From contig NZ_SDMO01000001.1 in NCBI RefSeq assembly GCF_004798905.1, forward strand, positions 124,001-188,000: DNA of 64,000 nucleotides. The letters run 5' to 3'. Positions 8,513-16,826 of the stretch are shown here, piece after piece. A model generated the notes under the pieces. That model was not told the DNA's origin, searched no databases, and saw only the letters and a program-made list of their open reading frames with translations. The DNA is from Halomonas borealis (GTDB lineage Bacteria; Pseudomonadota; Gammaproteobacteria; Pseudomonadales; Halomonadaceae). Each line of letters starts with the position of its first letter. The stretch's first letter is position 1. The translations under genes were made by a program, and so were the position numbers.

Positions 8513-10102
8513 ATGTCGAATGACAACCAAGCCTACGAGACCGGGCTTCGACGCACCTTTGCGATCATCTCGCACCCCGATGCGGGCAAGACCACCATCA
8601 CCGAGAAGATGCTGCTGTTCGGCAACGCCATCCAGATGGCGGGGTCGGTGAAGAGCAAGCGTGACGATCGCCATGCCACCTCCGACTGGATGAAGATGGA
8701 GCAGGAACGTGGCATCTCGGTGACGACCTCGGTGATGCAGTTCCCCTATGGCGGCCGCATCGTCAACCTGCTCGATACCCCGGGGCACGCGGACTTCTCC
8801 GAGGACACCTACCGCACCCTGACCGCGGTGGATTCGGCGCTGATGGTGATCGATGCGGCCAAGGGCGTCGAGGACCGCACCATCAAGCTGATGGACGTCT
8901 GCCGGTTGCGTACCACGCCGATCCTGACCTTCGTCAACAAGATGGATCGCGATACCCGTGACCCGGTCGAGGTGATGGATGAGGTCGAGAAGGTCCTCAA
9001 TATCCAGTGTGCCCCCATGACCTGGCCGATCGGTATGGGACGCCACTTCAAGGGCGTCTACCATCTCTACAACGATGTCATTCATCTCTACACCCAGGGC
9101 CAGGGCAACCGTGTTCCTGAGGACAATCGCATCGAGGGGCTCGATAGTTCCGAGGTCGACGAGGTGCTGGGCGAGGAGGCCGCCGAGGAGCTGCGCATGG
9201 AGGTAGAGTTGGTGCGCGGTGCTTCCCATGCATTCGACCTGCAGGCCTATCGGCGCGGTGAGCTGACGCCGGTGTATTTCGGCACCGCCATGGGTAACTT
9301 CGGGGTGCGCGAGATGCTGGATGGCTTCGTCGAACACGCGCCACCGCCCCAGCCGCGCGAGACCAACCTGCGTCAGGTCGAGTCCGAGGACGGTCGTTTC
9401 ACCGGTTTCGTGTTCAAGATCCAGGCCAACATGGACCCCAATCACCGCGACCGGGTCGCCTTCCTGCGCGTCTGTTCGGGCAAGTACGAGAAGAACATGA
9501 AGATGCGCCACGTGCGTATCGGCAAGGACGTCAAGATCGCCGACGCCCTGACCTTCATGGCCTCGGATCGCTCCCACGTCGAGGAGGCCTGGCCGGGCGA
9601 TATCATCGGCCTGCACAACCACGGCACGATCCAGATCGGCGACACCTTCAGCCAGGGTGAGGACATGCGCTTCACCGGCATTCCGCACTTCGCCCCGGAG
9701 TTGTTCAAGCGTGTGCGCCTCAAGGACCCGCTGAAGATGAAGGCCCTGCAGAAGGGCCTGCAGCAACTCTCCGAGGAAGGCGCCACCCAGGTGTTCATGC
9801 CGATGGATAACAACGACCTGATCCTCGGTGCCGTGGGTACCCTGCAGTTCGATGTGGTCGCCCACCGCCTCAAGCAGGAGTACAAGGTCGACTGTATCTA
9901 TGAGGGGATCAACGTCCAGACCGCCCGCTGGGTCTACTGCGATGATGCCAAGATGCTCGAGGAGTTCAAGCGCAAGGCCAGCCAGAATCTGGCCATCGAC
10001 GGCGGCGGTTGCCTGACCTATATCGCCCCTACCCGCGTCAACCTGCAGATGATCCAGGAGCGCTGGCCTGAGGTTCGCTTCAGCCCGACCCGTGAGCACT
10101 GA
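8513..10102 (+). CDS. prfC: Peptide chain release factor 3 (RF3)
   Basis: The 529-residue translational GTPase recycles RF1/RF2 from the ribosome after termination. G-motifs are [15 protein letters not shown] (G1), [12 protein letters not shown] (G3) and NKMDRD (G4), and the length is typical. The C-terminal half has the RF3-specific blocks ([27 protein letters not shown]). The ribosome binding site is weak (the upstream bases read TTGATGAAAAC), and an upstream stem-loop may matter. A clear terminator follows. Confidence 0.97.
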   Translation: MSNDNQAYETGLRRTFAIISHPDAGKTTITEKMLLFGNAIQMAGSVKSKRDDRHATSDWMKMEQERGISVTTSVMQFPYGGRIVNLLDTPGHADFSEDTYRTLTAVDSALMVIDAAKGVEDRTIKLMDVCRLRTTPILTFVNKMDRDTRDPVEVMDEVEKVLNIQCAPMTWPIGMGRHFKGVYHLYNDVIHLYTQGQGNRVPEDNRIEGLDSSEVDEVLGEEAAEELRMEVELVRGASHAFDLQAYRRGELTPVYFGTAMGNFGVREMLDGFVEHAPPPQPRETNLRQVESEDGRFTGFVFKIQANMDPNHRDRVAFLRVCSGKYEKNMKMRHVRIGKDVKIADALTFMASDRSHVEEAWPGDIIGLHNHGTIQIGDTFSQGEDMRFTGIPHFAPELFKRVRLKDPLKMKALQKGLQQLSEEGATQVFMPMDNNDLILGAVGTLQFDVVAHRLKQEYKVDCIYEGINVQTARWVYCDDAKMLEEFKRKASQNLAIDGGGCLTYIAPTRVNLQMIQERWPEVRFSPTREH

Positions 10103-10145
10103 TCCGGGCTACGCCTGGGGCTAAAAGCGCCGAGTGGCAAGAAAA

Positions 10146-10176
10146 CCCCGAGGCCCAAGCCTTCGGGGTTTTCTTT
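10146..10176 (+). terminator. Rho-independent terminator of prfC
   Basis: CCCCGAGG pairs with CCTTCGGGG around CCCAAG, followed by TTTTCTTTT. It lies 44 bases after the prfC stop. Confidence 0.85.
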
Positions 10177-10270
10177 TGCATCGGGCGATCTCACACTGCC
10201 TTGCTGCTGATGGTGAGCGGCGCCGGCGGCAGACCGAAGCGGAGGTCATTGGCTAGGGAGGGCAAATGTG

Positions 10271-10320
10271 GCGCCCAGGGATGGGATCATAGCGCCTCCG
10301 CGAAGGGCCGCCCTCGGGAA
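10271..10320. repeat. Dispersed 50-bp repeat, copy 1
   Basis: A 50-bp segment beginning GCGCCCAGGGATGGG and ending GCCCTCGGGAA recurs at 53006-53055 with about 39 of 50 identical positions by my count. Both copies lie in short intergenic gaps upstream of core genes (tatD and yebC). It is probably a genome-wide intergenic repeat. Confidence 0.6.
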
Positions 10321-10356
10321 GCCGCAACCCAAAGACCGCTGCCGGAGTCGCTGCCT

Positions 10357-11115
10357 ATGCTCATCGACGCCCACTGCCACCTGGATTTCCCCGACTTCGA
10401 TACCGATCGTGAGGCGATGTTCGCACGCGCCCGTGCGGCCGGAGTCGGCCACTTCGTGGTGCCCGGCACCATCCGACGGCGCTGGGATGGCGTGCTGGCG
10501 CTCGGCGCGCGCGCGGATGTCAACGTCTGCCTGGGCCTGCATCCCTACTTCATGGATGACCATCGCGAGGGCGACATCGATGCGTTGGCGGCGGCCCTGG
10601 AGCATCACCCCGAGGCAGTGGCGGTCGGTGAGTGCGGCATCGATGCGCGCTTTGAGGCGACACTGGATGCCCAGTGGGCCCTGTTCGACGCCCAGGCACG
10701 AATCGCGAAGGAGCGAGACTTGCCACTGGTGATCCACTGCGTGCGCGCCAACGATCGGCTGGCCAAGCGGCTACGTCAGCTGGCGCCGAGTGCTGGGGGG
10801 CTGATCCATGCCTTCGCCGGCTCCCCGCAGCAGGCCCAGGCGTTCCTCGATGTGGGGTTTGTGGTGGGGCTAGGCGGGGCCCTGACGCATGAGCGGGCCA
10901 AGCGCCTGCACCGTAGCGTGGTGGCATTGCCCGACGATGGCTATGTGCTGGAGACCGATAGCCCGGACATGCCCACCGCCGGGCATCGAGGGGAGCGCAA
11001 CGAGCCGGCTCGCGTGGCCGAGGTGGGTCGCCGGGTGGCGGAACTCCGAAGCCAGTCCGTCGAGCGGGTGGCGGCAGACAGCAGCGCCACCGCCCGGCGA
11101 CTGTTCGGGCTTTAA
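10357..11115 (+). CDS. TatD-family metal-dependent hydrolase/DNase
   Basis: The 252-residue protein is a TIM-barrel hydrolase of the TatD family. It shows the N-terminal metal motif IDAHCHLDF, GLHPYF, GECGIDA, the His in LVIHCVRAND, and the C-terminal LETDSPDM. TatD proteins are Mg2+-dependent nucleases. The ATG at 10357 starts exactly at the conserved MLIDAHCHLD; GGAG lies about 10 bases upstream. The stop is immediately followed by the remnant of an ISL3 element. Confidence 0.9.
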   Translation: MLIDAHCHLDFPDFDTDREAMFARARAAGVGHFVVPGTIRRRWDGVLALGARADVNVCLGLHPYFMDDHREGDIDALAAALEHHPEAVAVGECGIDARFEATLDAQWALFDAQARIAKERDLPLVIHCVRANDRLAKRLRQLAPSAGGLIHAFAGSPQQAQAFLDVGFVVGLGGALTHERAKRLHRSVVALPDDGYVLETDSPDMPTAGHRGERNEPARVAEVGRRVAELRSQSVERVAADSSATARRLFGL

Positions 11116-11125
11116 AATGAATTCA

Positions 11126-11755
11126 TCAAACTTTTCCTGGAAACGCTGTACGGATCATCAGGAAAAAATCGCCGTGTCGCGGTAACTGTAGGTCACCCGT
11201 TTGATGACCTTGATTAGGTTGTTCATCCCCTCCAGCACGCTGGGGTTAAGCCAGTGTCGATTGCTGGACAGCCCCCTACGAGGTAGGGGAACAGCCGTGT
11301 TGCAAAGCGCGCCAGAGTCTCAATGCCGTTCCCCATGGCCATGTCGCCCCCACTCCGGTCAGGTGCTTATGACGGAGGTCTCATCGTCGGTAAACTAGAG
11401 GTTTTTGAGTTGATCCTGGAGATGATACGCCGTGGTCAGTGATGCATTGGCCACCAGTAGCTCATCTATCTTCCGTAGACCACCTCGACGTGGGGACATT
11501 GGTGCTTTACCTCGAGATCGATGGCCGAATTCATATCCAAGGTGAAAGTCTCGGCCTGCTCTCGGGAATCGGCCAATCACGCGAAGAAAGGACGGAGTGC
11601 CTCGTGGAGCGGTCTTCACCAACCCATATCACCTGCTGGTTGTCTGCGCAGGTGAATACAGTGGCGTCGCGTTGCCCCTTGTGCAGGGCGAGCTCGTAAA
11701 TCGTCAGGCGCCGAAAGCCTTGCCAGTTTCGCGCTGACCAGCGATGAGCCTAAAA
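11126..11755 (-). pseudogene. Decayed ISL3-family transposase, left copy
   Basis: Read on the minus strand, fragments in several frames match an ISL3 transposase in the right order. NWQGFRRLTI-ELALHKGQRDATVF (about 11755-11670) is followed by IDELLVANASLTTAYHLQDQ (about 11470-11400), then by HWLNPSVLEGMNN, IKVIKRVTYSYRDTAIFF and the C-terminal IRTAFPGKV with stop at 11126. Frameshifts and missing segments make it non-functional. It abuts tatD on one side and ends about 10 bases from the IclR stop on the other. A second copy in opposite orientation is at 36359-36882. Confidence 0.85.
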
Positions 11756-11764
11756 TGCGGAGGC

Positions 11765-12577
11765 TCAGGCGTGCGGAGGCGCCAGGGAGCCTTTGATCTG
11801 TTCAACCAGTTCCTGCAGCCGTGGGCCGAGATTCTCCACGAGCACGCGGTGACTCAGACGCAAGGATGAACCGCCACAGTTGATTGCCATGACTTCCGCT
11901 CCTTCTTCGAGGATCAGTGGCATAGCCACGGCGCTGACTTCGCGTTCCCAATCGCCCTCGGAAAGGCAAAAGCCGTAGCGGGCATAGTCATCGAGTGATT
12001 TCTGGATTGATTGTTCGATAGCTGGCCAGTTGTCGGGGTCGCGCTGGCGCATCTCGTCCATCAACTGTTCTCGGCGTTCGGTGGGAATGCCGCATAGCCA
12101 AGCGCGGCCTATGGCAGTGGTTGCCATAGGAATGCGTGAGCCGGTTTCTAAGCGCATTACCAAGGGACCGTTGCCCTGGCATACTTCGATGTAGGTCATC
12201 GTCTGGCGATCCGCCGTGCCTAGTGCAATAGCGCAATCGGTGGCGTCGGCCAAGTGCTGCATATGCGGCCGGGCGATGTCGCGGATGCCCATGCTGGACA
12301 AGTAGCGATAGCCGAGTGCCAACACGCCAGCACTCAGTCGATATTTTTCCAAGTACTCGTTGTGATGTAGGTAACCGAGTAGCTTGAGTGTATATGTTAG
12401 TCGCGAAACGGTAGGGCGGGGGATTCCGGTTCGGCTGGAGAGCTCAGCGTTACCCAAGTACTCTTCGCCGGCTCCGAAAGCTCGCAGTAACTCAAGACCT
12501 CGTGAGAGGGCGGTGACGAAGTTGCGGTCCTTGGCTGCGCTGCCTTGTTCCTCGTTAAAATGTGTCGGCTTGTTCAT
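11765..12577 (-). CDS. IclR family transcriptional regulator of the acyl-CoA catabolic island
   Basis: The 270-residue protein has an N-terminal winged helix-turn-helix (about residues 20-85, GNAELSSRTGIPRPTVSRLTY) and a C-terminal IclR effector domain (ALGTADRQTMTYIEVCQG, TTAIGRAWLCGIP). It is the only regulator in the island and lies just downstream of the thiolase operon on the same strand. The start at 12577 follows TTTGGAGC; an earlier start would add 24 residues without homology. An operator-like motif sits about 45 bases upstream, suggesting autoregulation. The effector is probably the substrate or its CoA ester (inference). Confidence 0.92.
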   Translation of the reverse strand: MNKPTHFNEEQGSAAKDRNFVTALSRGLELLRAFGAGEEYLGNAELSSRTGIPRPTVSRLTYTLKLLGYLHHNEYLEKYRLSAGVLALGYRYLSSMGIRDIARPHMQHLADATDCAIALGTADRQTMTYIEVCQGNGPLVMRLETGSRIPMATTAIGRAWLCGIPTERREQLMDEMRQRDPDNWPAIEQSIQKSLDDYARYGFCLSEGDWEREVSAVAMPLILEEGAEVMAINCGGSSLRLSHRVLVENLGPRLQELVEQIKGSLAPPHA

Positions 12578-12619
12578 GTGTGCTCCAAAGTCGGCCAGAG
12601 TGAGGAAAATGAAACCGAG

Positions 12620-12635
12620 TATCGCATAACAGCCC
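12620..12635 (+). promoter_or_regulatory. Weak operator-like site upstream of iclR (site F)
   Basis: TATCGCATAACAGCCC matches the first 13 positions of the motif found upstream of the other island operons (TTYCGCAWAGCARAAC) but diverges at the end. It overlaps the edge of the adjacent hairpin. It is the weakest of the six sites. Confidence 0.35.
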
Positions 12636-12662
12636 GGAGAAGGTGTCAACCTTCTCCGGGCT
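12631..12662 (-). terminator. Strong hairpin after the thiolase gene
   Basis: A perfect 13-bp stem (AGCCCGGAGAAGG with CCTTCTCCGGGCT) closes a six-base loop. It lies 43 bases downstream of the thiolase stop and upstream of iclR, both on the minus strand. No T-run follows, so it may be a partial terminator or an RNA-stability element that separates catabolic and regulator expression. Confidence 0.6.
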
Positions 12663-12704
12663 GGGAGCGCGTCATGCGAGCGTCTGATGGAGAGTGCCGT
12701 GTGG

Positions 12705-13910
12705 CTAATCGATGCGCTCGATCACTGTGGCGATTCCCTGGCCGACGCCGATGCACATGGTTACCAGCGCATAACGCCCGCCGGTGATCTCGAGCTGGCG
12801 CAACGCGGTCAGCGCCAGGCGTGCGCCGGACGCCCCCAGCGGATGGCCGATGGCGATGGCGCCGCCGTTGGGGTTGAGGCGGCTGTCGTCGTGCGACAGG
12901 CCCAGCTGCTCCACGCAGCCGAGCACCTGTACAGCGAAGGCCTCGTTGAGCTCGATCAGGTCCATCTGATCCAGGCTCAGCCCGGCGCGGGCCAGCGCCT
13001 TGTGGCTCGCGGGGACCGGGCCCAGGCCCATCACCCGCGGCGCTACCCCGGCCACCGCCCCGGCGACGATGCGTCCGCGTGGCGCCATACCGGCCTTCTC
13101 GCCGGCCGCCAGGCTACCCACGATCATCGCCGCGGCGCCATCGTTAAGGCCCGAGGCATTACCCGCCGATACCACCCCGCCCTCGAACAGCGCCGGCAGT
13201 CGGCCGAGCTTGTCGGCATCGCTGCCGGGGCGCGGATGCTCGTCCCGGTCCACCGTCAGCGACGGCTGCTTGCGCCCCTGCGCGACTTCGACGGGAAGCA
13301 GTTCTTCGGCATAGAAGCCACGTGCCAGCGCCTCGGCATAGCGCGCCTGGGAGCGGGCGGCGTAGGCGTCGGCGGAGTCGCGGTCGATGGCCAGGTCGTG
13401 GGCCACGTTGTCGGCGGTCTCCGGCATGCTGTGGCTACCGTACTCCCTGGCGATCGATGGATTGGGGAAACGCGACCCGATCACCGTGTCGTAGAGCGGC
13501 TGGTTGCGCGCATAGACCGACTCGGCCTTGCCCAGCACGTAGGGCGCGCGGCTCATGCTCTCTACGCCACCGGCGAGGAATAGCTCGCCTTCGCCGCTGC
13601 GGGTGGCGCGGGCGGCGTCGAGGATCGCCGCCAGACCGCTGCCACACAGCCGGTTGACGGTCTGGCCGGCGACCTCGATGGGCAGGCCGGCCAGCAGCGC
13701 GGCGTGACGCGCGACGTTGCGCGAATCTTCGCCGGCCTGGTTGGTGCAACCGGCGAGTACATCCTCGTAAGCGTCGGCGGCGAAGGCTGAGCGTTCGCGC
13801 AGGTGTCTGAGGGTCAGGCCCAGCAGGTCGTCGGGGCGCACCCCGGCCAGTGCGCCGCCGTGGCGGCCAAAGGGCGTGCGAATGCCGTCATAGAGATAGG
13901 CGTCGTGCAT
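12705..13910 (-). CDS. Acyl-CoA thiolase, 3-oxoadipyl-CoA thiolase-like (PcaF/PaaJ type)
   Basis: The 401-residue enzyme cleaves a 3-oxoacyl-CoA with CoA. Catalytic residues are visible: nucleophilic Cys in [11 protein letters not shown] (about residue 90), His in [16 protein letters not shown] and Cys in [12 protein letters not shown]. The N-terminus ([20 protein letters not shown]) and [32 protein letters not shown] resemble PcaF and PaaJ far more than FadA, which suggests a dicarboxylyl-CoA such as 3-oxoadipyl-CoA. The start at 13910 follows GGAGA. It is 22 bp downstream of the dehydrogenase gene and co-transcribed with it. Confidence 0.9.
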   Translation of the reverse strand: MHDAYLYDGIRTPFGRHGGALAGVRPDDLLGLTLRHLRERSAFAADAYEDVLAGCTNQAGEDSRNVARHAALLAGLPIEVAGQTVNRLCGSGLAAILDAARATRSGEGELFLAGGVESMSRAPYVLGKAESVYARNQPLYDTVIGSRFPNPSIAREYGSHSMPETADNVAHDLAIDRDSADAYAARSQARYAEALARGFYAEELLPVEVAQGRKQPSLTVDRDEHPRPGSDADKLGRLPALFEGGVVSAGNASGLNDGAAAMIVGSLAAGEKAGMAPRGRIVAGAVAGVAPRVMGLGPVPASHKALARAGLSLDQMDLIELNEAFAVQVLGCVEQLGLSHDDSRLNPNGGAIAIGHPLGASGARLALTALRQLEITGGRYALVTMCIGVGQGIATVIERID

Positions 13911-13932
13911 GGTGGTTCTCCGTGGTCGGTGG

Positions 13933-15450
13933 CTACTGAGCGCTGACGGTGGTGAGCGACAGACCCAGTCGCGCCCGGCGGCGCAGCCACGGGCTCGGCC
14001 GGTAGCGCGGGTCGCCGCTGTTGGCCTGCAGGTTTTCCAGGATAGTGAGGATGCGTCGTGCGCCGTAGTGCTCGCCCATAGCCAGTGGCCCGTGTGGGTA
14101 GCCCAGGCCGAGCTCGACGGCGCGATCGATGGTCGTCGGCTCGGCGACGCCTTGCTGGGCGATGTCGGCCCCCACGTTGACGATGCATGCCACCACACGC
14201 TGCAGCACGAAGCCGCCGCTGTCGTGGATCGCGCTGACCGGCGTACCGTCGGCGGCGAGCAAGGCATGGGCGGCGTCGCGCATGTCGCTGCGGGCCGCCG
14301 GGCTGGTCATCAGGCAGCGCCGCCGGTCGAGGCCGGCGAGCATGTCGACGGCGATGGTGCGCGCCGGGTCGAGCCCCTGGCGTAGGGCGCAGTCGGTGGC
14401 GTCCTCGCCATAGGGGGTGAGCAGGCACAGCGCCGCGTCGCTGGGGGCGTCATCCGTCTCCAGCGGCCAGCCGGCGGCCTCGACCACGCCGGCCAGGGCG
14501 TGCCGGGCGTCGGCGTCCTCGCCACTGATCCACACCGGCATCGGCGCGACACACGGTGCGGCCGGCTCCTCGGGCACTTGGGGCTGGCCGTCGACGTAGC
14601 GGTAGAAGCCCTCGCCGCTCTTGCGGCCCAGCAGGCCGGCCGCCAGGCGCTGCCCGGTCAGCGCCGAAGGACGAAAGCGCGGCTCCTGATAGTACTGGTG
14701 GTAGATCGACTCCATCACCGCGTGCGAGACGTCGAGCCCGGTCAGATCGAGCAGGCTGAACGGCCCCATGCGAAAGTCGCCCTGATCGGTCAACAGGCGG
14801 TCGATGGTGACATGGTCGGCGACGCCCTCGGTGAGCACACGCAGCGCCTCGGTACCGAATGCACGCCCGGCGTGGTTGACCAGGAAGCCCGGCGTATCGG
14901 TGGCACGCGCCGTGAAGTGGCCGAAGTGCTGGCCCAGTGCCTCGGTGGCTTCGACTACCGCTTTGTCGGTGCGCAGCCCCGGAATCACCTCAACGATCTT
15001 CATCAGCGGTACAGGATTGAAGAAGTGAAAGCCGATCACTCGCGCGGGATGTTCGCAAGCCGCGGCGATCTCGGTGACCGACAGCGACGAGGTATTGGTG
15101 GCGAGGATGGCGCGCGTGTCAATTACCGCCTCGAGCTGCCGGAACAGCTGCTGCTTTGCGGCCACCTGCTCGATGATAGCCTCGATGACCAGTTCGCAGT
15201 CGGCCAGGTCGTCCAGCGTGGCAGCCTCCACGAGCCGGTCATTCAGGGTCTCGGCGTGGGCGGGGTCGAAGCGCTGCTTCTCGACCTTGCGTGCCCACAG
15301 CTTGCCGATAAAGTCCTTGGCCTCGTCGACGGCGCCGTTACGGGTGTCGTGCAGCTTGACCCGCAGCCCCGCCTCGGCGGCGACCTGGGCGATGCCGCGT
15401 CCCATCGCGCCGGTGCCGACGATGCCGAGGGTGGTAATGGGTTGACTCAT
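13933..15450 (-). CDS. 3-hydroxyacyl-CoA dehydrogenase, PaaH/DcaH-like
   Basis: The 505-residue NAD-dependent enzyme oxidises a 3-hydroxyacyl-CoA. It has the Rossmann motif GIVGTGAMGRGIAQ (residues 9-22), NTSSLSVTEIA, the catalytic His region GFHFFNPVPLMKIVEVI and a full NAD/CoA half. It also carries a second C-terminal dehydrogenase-like domain (DSGGFVLQRVVACIVN, LGYPHGPLAMGE). This length and layout are those of PaaH and DcaH, which act on 3-hydroxyadipyl-CoA. AGGAGGG precedes the ATG. It is the first gene of a two-gene operon with the thiolase and starts at the operator-rich intergenic region. Confidence 0.9.
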   Translation of the reverse strand: MSQPITTLGIVGTGAMGRGIAQVAAEAGLRVKLHDTRNGAVDEAKDFIGKLWARKVEKQRFDPAHAETLNDRLVEAATLDDLADCELVIEAIIEQVAAKQQLFRQLEAVIDTRAILATNTSSLSVTEIAAACEHPARVIGFHFFNPVPLMKIVEVIPGLRTDKAVVEATEALGQHFGHFTARATDTPGFLVNHAGRAFGTEALRVLTEGVADHVTIDRLLTDQGDFRMGPFSLLDLTGLDVSHAVMESIYHQYYQEPRFRPSALTGQRLAAGLLGRKSGEGFYRYVDGQPQVPEEPAAPCVAPMPVWISGEDADARHALAGVVEAAGWPLETDDAPSDAALCLLTPYGEDATDCALRQGLDPARTIAVDMLAGLDRRRCLMTSPAARSDMRDAAHALLAADGTPVSAIHDSGGFVLQRVVACIVNVGADIAQQGVAEPTTIDRAVELGLGYPHGPLAMGEHYGARRILTILENLQANSGDPRYRPSPWLRRRARLGLSLTTVSAQ

Positions 15451-15490
15451 GCCGGATGTCCCTCCTGAGCTCGAAATACACTAACGCTAG

Positions 15491-15516
15491 TGCGGACCTG
15501 TTTCGCAAAGCAGAAC
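15491..15516 (+). promoter_or_regulatory. IclR operator candidate, site C (fad-side)
   Basis: TTTCGCAAAGCAGAAC at 15501-15516 is identical in all 16 bases to site D 83 bp away and close to sites A, B and E. It is preceded by TGCGGACCTG and followed by CAGGTTCCG, giving further GGAA/TTCC half-sites. It lies 51 bp upstream of the dehydrogenase start in the divergent region. Confidence 0.65.
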
Positions 15517-15583
15517 CAGGTTCCGAATATTGACGGCCATCATAGGCTGTGCAAAAGTGCATCGCAAGATAAGTGAAGCCTGG

Positions 15584-15599
15584 TTTCGCAAAGCAGAAC
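15584..15599 (+). promoter_or_regulatory. IclR operator candidate, site D (acd-side)
   Basis: A second exact copy of TTTCGCAAAGCAGAAC lies 75 bp upstream of the acyl-CoA dehydrogenase start. Two identical sites in one 224-bp divergent region fit control of both operons by the island's IclR protein (inference). Confidence 0.65.
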
Positions 15600-15674
15600 T
15601 AAAGTCGAAACCCTGCGTCGCCGACCCGCATAACAAGCCATTTCAAGATACAAGACGGCAGCGAGGAAACCGCC

Positions 15675-16826
15675 ATGATTCGCGATCAGGAACTTCTCGA
15701 TCAATTGCTGGATACGCTTGCACGCTTCGTGCGCGAGCGTCTGATACCCAACGAGGGCCGGCTGGCCGAGGAGGATGCGGTGCCCGCCGAGATCCTTGCA
15801 GAGATGAAGGAGATGGGCGTGTTCGGCCTGTCGATACCCGAGGAATATGGCGGTCTCGGCTTGACCATGGAGGAAGAGGCACTGGTGGCGATGGAAATCG
15901 GCAAGACTTCGCCTGCGTTTCGCTCGATCTTTGGTACCAACAACGGCATTGGAGCCCAGGGAATCCTGATCGACGGCACCCCCGAACAGAAGACCAGGTA
16001 CGTGCCACGTCTGGCGACCGGCGAGATCATCAGTGCCTTTTGCCTCACTGAGCCAGATTCCGGCTCTGACGCTGCTAGTCTGCGAACCACAGCGATCCGC
16101 GACGGTGATTACTACGTACTCAATGGCACCAAACGCTTCATCACCAACGGTCCGGAGGCCGATCTCTTTACCGTGATGGCGCGTACCGATCCCGACGACA
16201 AGGGCGCCGGCGGCATCAGCGCCTTCATCGTCGAAGGCGATACGCCGGGCATCCGGCGAGGCCTGGCGGACAAGAAGATGGGACAGAAGGGCGCTCACAC
16301 CTGCGACATCATCTTCGACGACTGCCGGGTGCCAGCTGAGAACATCATCGGCGGCCGTGAGGGCCAGGGCTTCAAGACCGCGATGAAGGTGCTCGACCGC
16401 GGTCGCCTGCATATCTCGGCGGTCTGCGTGGGAGTGGCCGAGCGGCTGGTCGAGGAGTCGCTGGCCTTCGCCATGGAGCGCAAGCAATTCGGGGCTGCCT
16501 TGTCTGAACACCAGCTGGTCCAGGCGATGCTCGCCGACAGCAAGACCGAAGCCTACGCCGGGCGTGCCATGGTGATGGATGCCGCACGGCGCAAGGACGA
16601 TGGTGAGAACGTTTCAACCCTGGCTTCGTGTGCCAAGCTGTTCTGCGCCGAAATGGTGGGTCGCGTCGCCGACCGTGCGGTGCAAGTCCACGGCGGCTCC
16701 GGCTACATGGCCGAGTATGCTGTCGAGCGCTTCTATCGCGACGTACGGCTGTTCCGCATCTACGAGGGCACTACTCAGATCCAGCAGCTGGTGATCGCGC
16801 GCAACATGGTGCGGGAGGCGCAGTAA
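15675..16826 (+). CDS. Acyl-CoA dehydrogenase (short/medium-chain type)
   Basis: The 383-residue FAD enzyme introduces the 2,3 double bond into an acyl-CoA and passes electrons to ETF. Signatures are FCLTEPDSGSDAASL (FAD/substrate), ERKQFGAALSEHQLVQ, HGGSGYMAEYAVERFYRD and catalytic Glu in YEGTTQIQQLVIARNM. The substrate is unknown. The TAA stop overlaps the ATG of the next gene (TAATG), marking a tightly coupled operon: dehydrogenase, CoA ligase, thioesterase, flavoprotein, membrane protein. The operator-like site D is upstream. Confidence 0.92.
   Translation: MIRDQELLDQLLDTLARFVRERLIPNEGRLAEEDAVPAEILAEMKEMGVFGLSIPEEYGGLGLTMEEEALVAMEIGKTSPAFRSIFGTNNGIGAQGILIDGTPEQKTRYVPRLATGEIISAFCLTEPDSGSDAASLRTTAIRDGDYYVLNGTKRFITNGPEADLFTVMARTDPDDKGAGGISAFIVEGDTPGIRRGLADKKMGQKGAHTCDIIFDDCRVPAENIIGGREGQGFKTAMKVLDRGRLHISAVCVGVAERLVEESLAFAMERKQFGAALSEHQLVQAMLADSKTEAYAGRAMVMDAARRKDDGENVSTLASCAKLFCAEMVGRVADRAVQVHGGSGYMAEYAVERFYRDVRLFRIYEGTTQIQQLVIARNMVREAQ

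Noticed and set aside
8117..10099. A 660-codon open frame on the minus strand over prfC
   Set aside because: It is the mirror of a conserved GTPase gene in high-GC DNA, has no family motif and no ribosome binding site.
12705..14267. A 520-codon version of the thiolase
   Set aside because: The extension overlaps the dehydrogenase gene in another frame; thiolase homology and a ribosome binding site begin at 13910.
15491..15599. The paired motifs between the divergent operons as a mobile-element end or attachment site
   Set aside because: The same motif recurs only at promoter positions of the island operons, which fits an operator better.
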